Shown: positions 56,746 to 64,000 of the stretch, in pieces
How the letters are laid out: every line of letters starts with the position of its first letter
Numbering within the stretch: position 1 is the stretch's first letter
DNA from: Magnetovibrio sp.
GTDB taxonomy: Bacteria; Pseudomonadota; Alphaproteobacteria; Rhodospirillales_A; JABHCV01
Direction: 5' to 3'
NCBI GenBank assembly: GCA_002717285.1
Contig: PBDF01000011.1
Location: 196,750 to 260,749 of the forward strand
Length of the DNA: 64,000 bases
Notes under the pieces: model-generated
The model's database searches: none
Told to the model about the DNA's origin: nothing
What the model saw: the letters and a program-made list of their open reading frames with translations, nothing else
Translations under genes and position numbers: made by a program

Positions 56746-56885
56746 CTTTAAATTCTATACAAAGAAATATTATTAAAGCAAAATTTTTAATTTTTGTTTT
56801 ACAGATTTCTTAAAAAACTACTATTTCGCTGAGTGAAAGTGACTAGATTACAGCATCACAAGATTTACATTTTGTCAGAATTACA

Positions 56886-57470
56886 ATGAAAAAACGTTTA
56901 ATTGAAATAAAAAAAGAAAATATTGAAAAATTCTCTGCTGATCAGAAATTGTGGTCACATGTAGTTTCTAGTGTCAAACCGTTACGGAGTAATTTCAAGA
57001 ATACAGAGTCAAAAAAGGCAGCATGGCCAATATCACACAATACTTTTTTAAAAAAAGTTCAACGTAATAAAATTGTCAATACCAATACTCGTGATTCAGT
57101 TCAATCTTCATCATTACCTGAATTAACTCATGACACTCATTTTGGTATTGACAAAAGTAGTGCAAAAAAACTCAAAAAGGGTCAACACACTATCGAAAGT
57201 CAATTAGATCTTCATGGTATGACTCAGAAACAAGCATGTGTTTCAATAAATAGTTTTATTCAAAATTCGTTTCATTCAGGAAAACGCTGTGTCCTAATAA
57301 TTACTGGCAAGGGGAATAAACCTGATGGATCTGTTGGTCTGCTACGTATGATGGTACCTCGCTGGCTAAATGAGGAACCGAATCGAAGTTGTGTACTTGC
57401 TTTTTCTTATGCTGTGCCGAAAGATGGTGGTGAAGGAGCCCTTTATGTCATGTTGAAGAGGAAGCGATGA
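56886..57470 (+). CDS. Smr-domain protein
   Basis: 194 residues. A basic, low-complexity N-terminal half is followed by the Smr domain from about 105: ESQLDLHGMTQKQA, RCVLIITGKGNKPDGSVGLLR, VLAFSYAVPKDGGEGALYVMLKR. The LDLHG and TGKG motifs are intact. Smr domains are found in MutS2 and in nucleases; this small form has no known partner. It overlaps the following HTH gene by 4 bp (ATGA). Confidence 0.92.
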   Translation: MKKRLIEIKKENIEKFSADQKLWSHVVSSVKPLRSNFKNTESKKAAWPISHNTFLKKVQRNKIVNTNTRDSVQSSSLPELTHDTHFGIDKSSAKKLKKGQHTIESQLDLHGMTQKQACVSINSFIQNSFHSGKRCVLIITGKGNKPDGSVGLLRMMVPRWLNEEPNRSCVLAFSYAVPKDGGEGALYVMLKRKR

Positions 57471-57847
57471 CACCTTTTGGCAAAAAAATTAGACAGTTGC
57501 GACAGCAGCGCGGTATACTGCAAAAAAAAATGGCAAGAGATTTAGGTGTTTCGAGTGCGTATTTATCTTCGCTTGAGCATGGTTATCGAGGTCGACCGGG
57601 AACGGGTTTTTTGGAACAAATTTGTGGTTATTTAGACCTAATTTGGGACGAGGCTGAAGAAATTAAATATCTTGCGCGACTATCCCACCCAAGAGTGATG
57701 GTTGATACTTCGGGTTTATGTCCTCAAGCTACTGAACTTGCTAATGTATTAGCGGAGACAATTGGTGAACTTGATGTTGAAACTTTGCAATGGATTCTTA
57801 ATGAAATAAAAGGCCGTCAGGCACCACTAAAAGGACCAACACATTAG
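57467..57847 (+). CDS. XRE-family helix-turn-helix regulator
   Basis: 126 residues. The HTH occupies residues 3-60: [25 protein letters not shown] with recognition helix [19 protein letters not shown]-terminal helical half follows. Small regulators of this type commonly stand between Smr and hslU in Alphaproteobacteria; targets are not known. It overlaps the upstream Smr gene as ATGA and ends within the stop of convergent hslU. Confidence 0.88.
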   Translation: MTPFGKKIRQLRQQRGILQKKMARDLGVSSAYLSSLEHGYRGRPGTGFLEQICGYLDLIWDEAEEIKYLARLSHPRVMVDTSGLCPQATELANVLAETIGELDVETLQWILNEIKGRQAPLKGPTH

Positions 57848-59154
57848 AGAATAAACTTCCTTAGATCGGCGTCTTTTGCTAAGTCACCTACTTGTTGGGA
57901 AACATCTTCAGAAGTAATTGAGAAGGTTTCCCCTCCCTTTTCTGATGCATTAAAGGAGATATCTTCTAACAGTTTTTCTAAAACAGTATGTAACCGTCTT
58001 GCGCCAATATTTTCAACACCCTGGTTAATTTCCTCAGCTAAATCAGCTATAGCATCAATTGCATCATCACCAAATTCTAAAGTGACGTCCTCCACAGCCA
58101 TCAGAGCTGTATACTGTTTGATGAGGCTGGCTTCTGTTTCTAGAAGTATTCGAACAAAATCGTCACGTGTCAAGGAACGCAATTCAACTCTTGTTGGAAG
58201 TCGGCCCTGTAATTCTGGTAATAAGTCAGAAGGTTTTGCAACGTGAAAAGCTCCTGATGCTATAAATAAGATATGGTCTGTCTTTACAGGGCCGTGCTTT
58301 GTTGAGACCGTGGTTCCTTCAATGAGTGGAAGAAGATCACGCTGAACACCCTCTCGACTGACGTCACCACCTGTTCTATCAGATCGAGCTGTGATCTTGT
58401 CTATTTCATCCAGGAAAACAATTCCATTATTTTCTACGTTGCTTAGAGCTTTTTTTATGATTTTCTCTTCATCGAGTAGTTTGTCACTTTCCTCTGCAAT
58501 CAATATATCATAAGAGTCTGATACCTTCATGCGTTTAGGTTTTGTTTGTTGACCAAATGCTTTACCCATAATATCGCCAATATTGAGCATACCCATTTGA
58601 GCACCTGGCATCCCTGGGACATCAAATGTAGGCATATTTGATATTGATGATTCAGCAACATTTATTTCAATTTCTCGATCTGCTAAAGCTCCTTCTCGTA
58701 GTAGTTTTCTAAATTTATCACGAGTTTCGCTTGAGGCATTTTCTCCAACAAGCGCGTCAATAACTCTTTCTTCTGCATGGATTTCAGCTTTTGCCATGAC
58801 GTGTTTTCGCATCTCACTCCGAACATGATGAAGCGCAATCTCAACTAGGTCACGTATTATTTGTTCAACATCTCGTCCAACGTAGCCAACTTCAGTAAAT
58901 TTTGTTGCTTCTACTTTTATGAAAGGGGCCTGTGCTAATTTTGCCAGACGGCGAGCAATCTCGGTTTTACCGACACCAGTAGGACCTATCATTAGAATAT
59001 TTTTTGGTAATACTTCTTCCCGTAAATTGTCGTCAAGCTGTTGTCGTCGCCAACGATTTCTTAAAGCAACTGCAACGGCTCTTTTGGCGTCGGTTTGTCC
59101 AATTATAAAGCGGTTAAGTTCAGAGACTATTTCACGAGGAGTAAAGCTGGACAT
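57844..59154 (-). CDS. hslU: HslU ATPase subunit of the HslVU protease
   Basis: 436 residues. [19 protein letters not shown], Walker A GPTGVGKT (57-64), the intermediate domain near 110-230, Walker [12 protein letters not shown], and the C-terminal LRKFIL tail that docks into HslV. It unfolds substrates for the HslV chamber. It lies 3 bp downstream of hslV; the transcript probably starts at the promoter near 59740. Confidence 0.97.
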   Translation of the reverse strand: MSSFTPREIVSELNRFIIGQTDAKRAVAVALRNRWRRQQLDDNLREEVLPKNILMIGPTGVGKTEIARRLAKLAQAPFIKVEATKFTEVGYVGRDVEQIIRDLVEIALHHVRSEMRKHVMAKAEIHAEERVIDALVGENASSETRDKFRKLLREGALADREIEINVAESSISNMPTFDVPGMPGAQMGMLNIGDIMGKAFGQQTKPKRMKVSDSYDILIAEESDKLLDEEKIIKKALSNVENNGIVFLDEIDKITARSDRTGGDVSREGVQRDLLPLIEGTTVSTKHGPVKTDHILFIASGAFHVAKPSDLLPELQGRLPTRVELRSLTRDDFVRILLETEASLIKQYTALMAVEDVTLEFGDDAIDAIADLAEEINQGVENIGARRLHTVLEKLLEDISFNASEKGGETFSITSEDVSQQVGDLAKDADLRKFIL

Positions 59155-59157
59155 GAT

Positions 59158-59706
59158 TTAAAGGCTCTCAATAATTATATTATTATTGGTGTATACACAA
59201 ATCTCAGCAGCAATACTCATTGCTTTACGGGCAATCGTTTCAGCATCCATGTCATCATTATCTATTAGTGCAGTTGCTGCCGCTAGAGCATAATTTCCAC
59301 CTGAGCCTATGCCTGCAAGACCTTTACTTGGCTCAAGCACATCGCCTGTACCGGTTAAAATTAGGGAAATTTCTTTATCAGCCACAGCCATCATTGCCTC
59401 AAGTTTGCGTAAATAACGATCTGTTCGCCAGTCTTTGGCCATTTCAACACAGGCACGTGTGAGTTGTTTGGGATATTGTTCTAGTCGACTTTCTAGACGT
59501 TCAAATAGTGTGAAGGCATCAGCTGTAGCTCCAGCAAAACCAGCAATTACGGAACCATCTGCTAGTGAGCGAACTTTACAAGCATTTGCTTTAAGAACAG
59601 TATCGCCTAAAGTAACTTGACCGTCACCTGCAATAACTACAGTTCCATTTTTTCGGACAGATAGAATTGTTGTGCCACACCAGCCTGGAAATTTTTGATT
59701 GCTCAA
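59158..59706 (-). CDS. hslV: HslV peptidase subunit
   Basis: 182 residues. The catalytic N-terminal Thr is exposed after an 11-residue propeptide (WCG before [10 protein letters not shown]), the arrangement usual in Alphaproteobacteria. [20 protein letters not shown] and [16 protein letters not shown] are family motifs. It forms the double hexamer capped by HslU. It is the first gene of hslVU. Confidence 0.97.
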   Translation of the reverse strand: MSNQKFPGWCGTTILSVRKNGTVVIAGDGQVTLGDTVLKANACKVRSLADGSVIAGFAGATADAFTLFERLESRLEQYPKQLTRACVEMAKDWRTDRYLRKLEAMMAVADKEISLILTGTGDVLEPSKGLAGIGSGGNYALAAATALIDNDDMDAETIARKAMSIAAEICVYTNNNIIIESL

Positions 59707-60097
59707 AATACGAACCTCTATAAATAATGTGTTTAAGGGATTTAGGCGTACTAGGCTTCTGGGTCAAGGGTGATTATTTAATTACTATTTGTAACTCTAA
59801 ATTTAAAAAAGTTGTTTATTAATTTTTGATTGCAGATAACGATATTTAAATAGATTGAAATTTTTTTGAGCAGAAAATTATTGTTCAATTTACCCATTGG
59901 TAATTATCAGGCAGTCAGTTTTAATGTTGTGTTGTTAAATATACTATCAATTAAAATAATTTTTTTAAAAAAACTGTGCTTATTACATAATTTACAATAT
60001 ATTTTCTTTGTGACTTGAATAAGAAAGTATGTGTACCTTCAGGTTTGTATTTTTACCTGCTACAAGTAATTAGGATTTGCAAATAGAAGAGAATGTT
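59707..60097. other. non-coding gap between hslV and hisB
   Basis: 391 bases, A/T-rich. It holds the hslVU promoter candidate near its left end and the unresolved hisB promoter near the right. No histidine-type attenuator (His-codon leader followed by hairpin) or riboswitch was recognised by eye. Confidence 0.55.
59740..59768 (-). promoter_or_regulatory. heat-shock-type (RpoH-like) promoter of hslVU
   Basis: On the leftward strand CTTG, 18 spacer bases, CCTAAAT, close to the alphaproteobacterial RpoH pattern CTTG-N17/18-CYTATNT (one mismatch). The same sequence also reads as a vegetative TTGACC-17-TAAATC. The predicted start is about 30 bases upstream of the hslV ATG. HslVU is a known heat-shock operon. 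Confidence 0.45.
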
Positions 60098-60697
60098 ATG
60101 CGTAAGGGCAAAGTAGAACGCAATACAAATGAGACAAAAATTACTGTATCAGTTAATCTCGATGGTACTGGGAAATACTCGGTATCAACAGGCATTGGTT
60201 TTTTGGATCACATGCTTGAGCAATTGTCTCGACATAGCTTGATTGATCTTGCGGTTAAGGCAGAGGGAGATCTCCACATCGATTTTCATCACACAACAGA
60301 AGATACTGGTATTGCTATTGGTGAGGCTTTTACCAAAGCACTTGGCGATCGAAGAGGAATTGTGCGTTTCGGGCAGGCAATGTCTCCAATGGATGAAACT
60401 TTATCCCGCGTTATCTTAGATGCATCGAACCGGCCTTATTTAGTTTGGAATGTAAGTTTCACTCGGGATAAGCTAGGTGAAATGGATACGGAATTATTTA
60501 AGGAATGGTTCCAAGCCTTTGGCCAAGCAGCTGGTTTAACATTGCATGTTGAATGTTTATACGGAACAAATAATCATCACAAAGTTGAATCTTGTTTCAA
60601 AGGTTTGGCGCGTGCGTTACGTCAAGCAATTGAGGTAGATAAGCGCAAGGCCAATGAAGTGCCGTCGACCAAAGGCGTTCTTGGTGGTTCCCTTTAG
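60098..60697 (+). CDS. hisB: imidazoleglycerol-phosphate dehydratase
   Basis: 199 residues from ATG 60098 ([13 protein letters not shown]); a TTG 21 bases upstream is less likely. It is the monofunctional form without the phosphatase domain found in E. coli HisB. Metal-binding motifs are [25 protein letters not shown] and [18 protein letters not shown]. It dehydrates IGP in histidine synthesis. It is the first gene of a his operon that continues to hisE. Confidence 0.95.
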   Translation: MRKGKVERNTNETKITVSVNLDGTGKYSVSTGIGFLDHMLEQLSRHSLIDLAVKAEGDLHIDFHHTTEDTGIAIGEAFTKALGDRRGIVRFGQAMSPMDETLSRVILDASNRPYLVWNVSFTRDKLGEMDTELFKEWFQAFGQAAGLTLHVECLYGTNNHHKVESCFKGLARALRQAIEVDKRKANEVPSTKGVLGGSL

Positions 60698-60726
60698 ATA
60701 AATCGAGCTTAAGAAGCCCAATAATT

Positions 60727-61125
60727 ATGAAAACACACTCATACACCGTGCACTTATCTTTGAATGCTAGTGATGATGGCATGGTCATAATTAAGGAGGG
60801 ATTTTGTTGGTCTAGCTTTTTTTTAACTGTCCCTTGGGCGCTATTTCATTGTATGTGGTTGGAATCAGCAATCTTTGCAACCATACAAGTTGCAATAGTG
60901 ATTATTTTTCAATTTGCTATGTTGTCCGTGACAGCACTGGGGATTGCGTTATTTGCTGTTGCGCTAGTTTTTGGTTTCATGGCAGATGAAATTAGGCAAA
61001 ATTTTCTTTTGCGAAAGGGTTACCGCTTCGAAGACCTGGTACTAGAGCGCGATATGGAAAGTGCAACCAAACGTGTTCTCACTGCTCGTTCCCAGCTATT
61101 GGCCAGAATGACAGCCAACTTATGA
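60727..61125 (+). CDS. DUF2628 membrane protein inside the his operon
   Basis: 132 residues with a YTVHL-type start, two to three hydrophobic segments in residues 35-85 and a charged tail. It matches DUF2628, which is often found between hisB and hisH in Alphaproteobacteria. The motif [20 protein letters not shown] is typical. Function is unknown; the context suggests co-expression with histidine synthesis but no known catalytic step is missing. It overlaps hisH by 4 bp. Confidence 0.82.
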   Translation: MKTHSYTVHLSLNASDDGMVIIKEGFCWSSFFLTVPWALFHCMWLESAIFATIQVAIVIIFQFAMLSVTALGIALFAVALVFGFMADEIRQNFLLRKGYRFEDLVLERDMESATKRVLTARSQLLARMTANL

Positions 61126-61766
61126 CTGTTGTAATTGTTGATTACGGTTCTAGTAATTTACGATCCGCTGCCAAAGCTTTCGAACGTGGAGTCGTAGAGT
61201 CAGGATTATCATTAAAAGTCCTTGTAAGTTCTAATCCAAATGATGTTAGAAATGCATCTCGTATTGTACTGCCTGGCGTTGGTTCTTTTGCTGATTGTCG
61301 AGCTGGGTTAATGGCTCTAGATGGTATGATAGATGTTTTAAATGAAGCAGTAATAGAGAAAGCTATGCCATTTTTAGGTATTTGTGTAGGTATGCAGCTA
61401 ATGGGCTCTGTGGGCTTAGAGCATGGTATTCATATGGGTTTGGGTTGGCTCAATGGAACGGTTCGTGTTCTTGAACCAATTGACAAAACTTTAAAAATTC
61501 CACACATGGGTTGGAATGAGTTGGTCCTTAAAAGTGCCTCTCACCCTGTTTTGGAAGGACTAGGTAATTACCCTCATGTTTATTTTGTTCATAGTTACTT
61601 CTTGGATTGTGACAGTCCCAAAGATGTTCTTGCAACAGTTGATTATGGCGGTTCAGTAACAGCAATGGTTGCTCGGGAAAACATGATTGGTACGCAATTT
61701 CATCCTGAAAAAAGTCAACATATTGGACTTAGATTAATTAGAAATTTTCTAAATTGGAAACCCTAG
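61122..61766 (+). CDS. hisH: imidazole glycerol phosphate synthase glutaminase subunit
   Basis: 214 residues of a class I glutamine amidotransferase. The nucleophile is in [12 protein letters not shown]. The catalytic His and Glu are in QFHPEKSQ. It hydrolyses glutamine and feeds ammonia to HisF. It overlaps the DUF2628 gene by 4 bases and precedes hisA by 5 bp. The C-terminus [10 protein letters not shown] is usual. Confidence 0.96.
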   Translation: MTVVIVDYGSSNLRSAAKAFERGVVESGLSLKVLVSSNPNDVRNASRIVLPGVGSFADCRAGLMALDGMIDVLNEAVIEKAMPFLGICVGMQLMGSVGLEHGIHMGLGWLNGTVRVLEPIDKTLKIPHMGWNELVLKSASHPVLEGLGNYPHVYFVHSYFLDCDSPKDVLATVDYGGSVTAMVARENMIGTQFHPEKSQHIGLRLIRNFLNWKP

Positions 61767-61771
61767 AAGCC

Positions 61772-62497
61772 ATGATTTTTTTTCCTGCAATTGATATAAA
61801 AAACGGGATGTGTGTTCGCTTACTACGTGGTGATATAAATAAAGTTACTGTTTTCAATAAAGACCCAGCAGCCCAGGGAAAAGTTTTTGAAGATGCGGGT
61901 TGCGAATGGATACATGTGGTTGATTTAAACGGTGCTTTTGAGGGAAAACCTGTTAACGGCACTACTGTAGGATCAATTATTGAAGCTATTACCATCCCTG
62001 TTCAATTGGGTGGTGGTATTAGAAAAATGGAAACTATTGCATTTTGGTTGGAGGTAGGTATCTCTCGAATCATTCTAGGAACAGCGGCACTAAAAGACCC
62101 TTCCCTAGTGCGGCGTGCCTGCAAGGAATTTCCTGGCCAGATAGCTGTTGGCATTGACTCTCAAAGTGGTTTGGTAGCGGTTGAAGGTTGGGCTAAGGTC
62201 TCTGAAGTGCCAGTTCTTGATATGGCAAAGCGGTTTGAGGATTCTGGTGTGGCAACAATTATTTTTACAGACATAAATCGTGACGGTGCTATGCAAGGCC
62301 CTAATATCGACGAGACAAGAGCCATTGCGGAAGCAATCAGAATTCCTGTTATTGCATCTGGGGGCATTTCCTCCATGTCTGACTTGCAGGCTCTTAAAGA
62401 AGCTGGTGATGGTTTATTTGCTGGCGTAATATCTGGTCGTGCAATTTATGATGGTACAATTGATACTAGTGCTGCAATACAACTTCTAAGGGATTAA
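61772..62497 (+). CDS. hisA: ProFAR isomerase HisA
   Basis: 241 residues from ATG 61772 (MIFFPAIDIKNG), which fits the family; an ATG at 61754 inside hisH is less likely. (beta-alpha)8 barrel with catalytic Asp in FPAIDIK, QLGGGIRKME, FTDINRDGAMQGPN and VIASGGISSM. It isomerises ProFAR to PRFAR. It is located directly between hisH and hisF. Confidence 0.95.
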   Translation: MIFFPAIDIKNGMCVRLLRGDINKVTVFNKDPAAQGKVFEDAGCEWIHVVDLNGAFEGKPVNGTTVGSIIEAITIPVQLGGGIRKMETIAFWLEVGISRIILGTAALKDPSLVRRACKEFPGQIAVGIDSQSGLVAVEGWAKVSEVPVLDMAKRFEDSGVATIIFTDINRDGAMQGPNIDETRAIAEAIRIPVIASGGISSMSDLQALKEAGDGLFAGVISGRAIYDGTIDTSAAIQLLRD

Positions 62498-62503
62498 CAT
62501 AAT

Positions 62504-63283
62504 ATGCTTAAGGCACGTATTATTCCTTGTCTTGACGTTGAAGGAGGCCGTGTTGTCAAAGGAGTAAATTTTGTTGATCTTGTGGACGCAGGAGATCCTG
62601 TAGAACAAGCTCGTGTTTATGATATTTCAGGGGCTGATGAATTGACGTTTCTTGATATTACAGCTTCTCATGAATACCGAGATACAATTTATGACGTTGT
62701 TTCAAAAACTGCCGAGCAATGTTTCATGCCTTTAACTGTTGGTGGTGGAGTCCGTTCGACGGAAGACGTTCGTAAATTGCTTCAAGCAGGAGCTGATAAA
62801 GTATCCATAAATACTGCTGCTGTAACTAATCCTGATTTGGTGCGAGAAGCAGCTGAAAAATTTGGATCCCAATGTATTGTTGTGTCTGTAGATGCAAAAT
62901 CTATTGGTAAAGAAAGATTTGAGATATTTACTCATGGTGGCAGAAATGCGACGGGGCTTGACGCAATTGATTGGTCTAAACGCATGACCTCTCTTGGAGC
63001 AGGAGAAATTCTTTTAACCTCTATGGACAGAGATGGAACTAAGCTTGGTTTTAACTTATCTTTAACACGGGCTATTTCAGATGCCGTTAAGGTTCCGGTA
63101 ATTGCGTCAGGTGGTGTTGGAACTCTTGATCATATGGTTGAGGGCATTCGTGATGGTCATGCATCAGCAGTTCTAGCGGCCTCAATTTTTCACTTTGGAA
63201 TTTTTACAATAGAGCAAACTAAAGCTTACATGGCAGAAAGAGGTATTCCTGTGCGCCTTAATACTGAGAGTGACCAAATATGA
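62504..63283 (+). CDS. hisF: imidazole glycerol phosphate synthase cyclase subunit
   Basis: 259 residues, (beta-alpha)8 barrel: [19 protein letters not shown] (catalytic Asp11), [40 protein letters not shown] (Asp), [14 protein letters not shown]. It uses ammonia from HisH to make IGP and AICAR; AICAR is the substrate of purH. It overlaps hisE by 4 bases (ATGA). Confidence 0.97.
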   Translation: MLKARIIPCLDVEGGRVVKGVNFVDLVDAGDPVEQARVYDISGADELTFLDITASHEYRDTIYDVVSKTAEQCFMPLTVGGGVRSTEDVRKLLQAGADKVSINTAAVTNPDLVREAAEKFGSQCIVVSVDAKSIGKERFEIFTHGGRNATGLDAIDWSKRMTSLGAGEILLTSMDRDGTKLGFNLSLTRAISDAVKVPVIASGGVGTLDHMVEGIRDGHASAVLAASIFHFGIFTIEQTKAYMAERGIPVRLNTESDQI

Positions 63284-63618
63284 ATGAAAATAATATCAAT
63301 AGCGAAGTACTCGAGAGAGTTTTTAAGATTATTAAGAGCCGACATAACGAGAGTTCAGATACTTCGTACACGGCTCAATTATTTTCCAAAGGTCGTGGTA
63401 AAATTGCCTGCAAGTTGGTTGAGGAAGCAACAGAAACCATAGTTGCTGCTCTAAATGAGGGTGAAGAAAGGGTTATAAGCGAGAGCTCTGATCTTTTATT
63501 TCATTTATTGGTGCTTTGGGCAGATTTGGGAATTGAACCCAATCACGTATGGAGGGAACTTGGTCGACGTGAAGGGATTTCTGGTATTGATGAAAAGGTT
63601 GCTCGAAAACAAGAATAA
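63280..63618 (+). CDS. hisE: phosphoribosyl-ATP pyrophosphatase
   Basis: 112 residues of the MazG-like HisE family: [32 protein letters not shown] with EEATET, and [18 protein letters not shown]. It hydrolyses PR-ATP to PR-AMP, the second step of histidine synthesis. It is the last his gene, 17 bp before the HIT gene. Confidence 0.95.
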   Translation: MNENNINSEVLERVFKIIKSRHNESSDTSYTAQLFSKGRGKIACKLVEEATETIVAALNEGEERVISESSDLLFHLLVLWADLGIEPNHVWRELGRREGISGIDEKVARKQE

Positions 63619-63635
63619 ATATAAAGATTTGCTTT

Positions 63636-64000
63636 ATGGTTTATGATGAAGAAAATATATTTGCTAAAATTCTTAGGGATGAAATTCCTTGTGAGAAAAT
63701 ATATGAGGATGAATACGCACTTGCTTTTTATGACATTAACCCGCAAGCAGCTGTGCATGTTTTAGTTATACCGAAAGGTTCTTATATAAACATTGATGAT
63801 TTCTCTGAAAAAGCATCAGACTCTGAAATTATAGGATACACCCGGGCTATTGGTTGCGTAGTGCGCAAATTAGGAATTGTAGATTCAGGTTTCCGCACGT
63901 TGGCAAATAATGGTCCAAATGCGCATCAAGAAGTACCACATTTCCATACTCATATTCTTGCAGGGCATGACTTAGGTCAAATAATACAAAGATTTAAAGA
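63636..64000 (+). CDS. hinT: HIT-family hydrolase, 3' end outside window
   Basis: The frame runs from ATG 63636 (MVYDEENIFAKILR) through the window edge; 121 complete codons are visible. The C-terminal part shows the HIT motif HFHTHIL and the family's FRTLANNGPNAHQEVPH before it, and HVLVIPKG. HinT hydrolyses adenosine phosphoramidates and related nucleotide-amine links. hisE and hinT are commonly neighbours in Alphaproteobacteria. The last residues are not in the window. Confidence 0.92.
   Translation, partial: MVYDEENIFAKILRDEIPCEKIYEDEYALAFYDINPQAAVHVLVIPKGSYINIDDFSEKASDSEIIGYTRAIGCVVRKLGIVDSGFRTLANNGPNAHQEVPHFHTHILAGHDLGQIIQRFK

Noticed and set aside
58172..58185. CACGTG core inside hslU considered as a further parS
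   Set aside because: The flanks do not match TGTTT/AAACA, so it is ordinary coding sequence.
59941..60097. Histidine attenuator or riboswitch before hisB
   Set aside because: No run of His codons and no strong alternative hairpins; only A/T-rich sequence.

Overview
The window is AT-rich chromosomal DNA from an alphaproteobacterium, most like a marine Rhodospirillales-type lineage. This is inferred from gene content and order, because no rRNA is present: an NAD-glutamate dehydrogenase of the 1600-residue class, a DUF971/Trm112/Lon-N/CnoX row, hemJ-hemH-hemE beside a non-coding AT-rich region, mnmE-mnmG-rsmG-parA-parB, DUF3576, DUF2628 inside a his operon, and canonical parS sites. All the large genes read as intact.

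Layout. 1-11159 is a surface-glycan region. It starts with a 5'-truncated hexapeptide acyltransferase, an acyl carrier protein and an FkbH-like protein (an activated-acyl module), followed by a duplicated flavin-reductase-like protein, a Gph-like phosphatase and an SDR. It ends in a WbpL/WbuB/epimerase/WbpM-type cassette that starts and modifies a lipid-linked glycan. 11230-19545 holds purH, a UMF1-family transporter, the giant glutamate dehydrogenase and tRNA-Gly(GCC). 19668-23678 is a housekeeping row (Ala-tRNA(Pro) deacylase, CnoX-like, Lon-N-like, Trm112, DUF971, ubiquinone hydroxylase). 23829-27110 is a nitrogen block, glnK-amtB plus a second amt gene, each unit preceded by a sigma-54-like element. 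27308-35992 holds ftsK, lolA, an atypical response regulator, ribA, an unknown protein, an L,D-transpeptidase, a YggS protein, a ThiE-like protein and a DUF3576 lipoprotein. leuS-lptE-holA follow.

40252-51335 looks like the replication-origin neighbourhood. The leftward operon mnmE-mnmG-rsmG-parA-parB carries two perfect 16-bp parS sites, and rho, hemJ, hemH and hemE are also leftward. The 466-bp non-coding stretch at 50870-51335 has four DnaA-box-like sequences, two of them in a long inverted repeat. To its right the genes run mostly rightward: aroE-coaE-dnaQ, then after leftward fxsA-secB a Tim44-like gene, mltA, Smr and HTH genes, leftward hslVU, and the his operon (hisB, DUF2628, hisH, hisA, hisF, hisE) ending in a truncated HIT gene. 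Transcription diverges from the non-coding region, and the G/C balance on the plus strand appears to shift across it.

I found no rRNA, CRISPR array, transposon or prophage. The less ordinary observations are the FkbH/ACP module with a tandem flavin-reductase-like protein, a response regulator with Asn at the phospho-acceptor site, RibA with a degenerate RibB-like N-terminus, two unlisted small ORFs that are ATGA-coupled to downstream genes, the paired nitrogen-type promoters, and the candidate oriC/parS layout.
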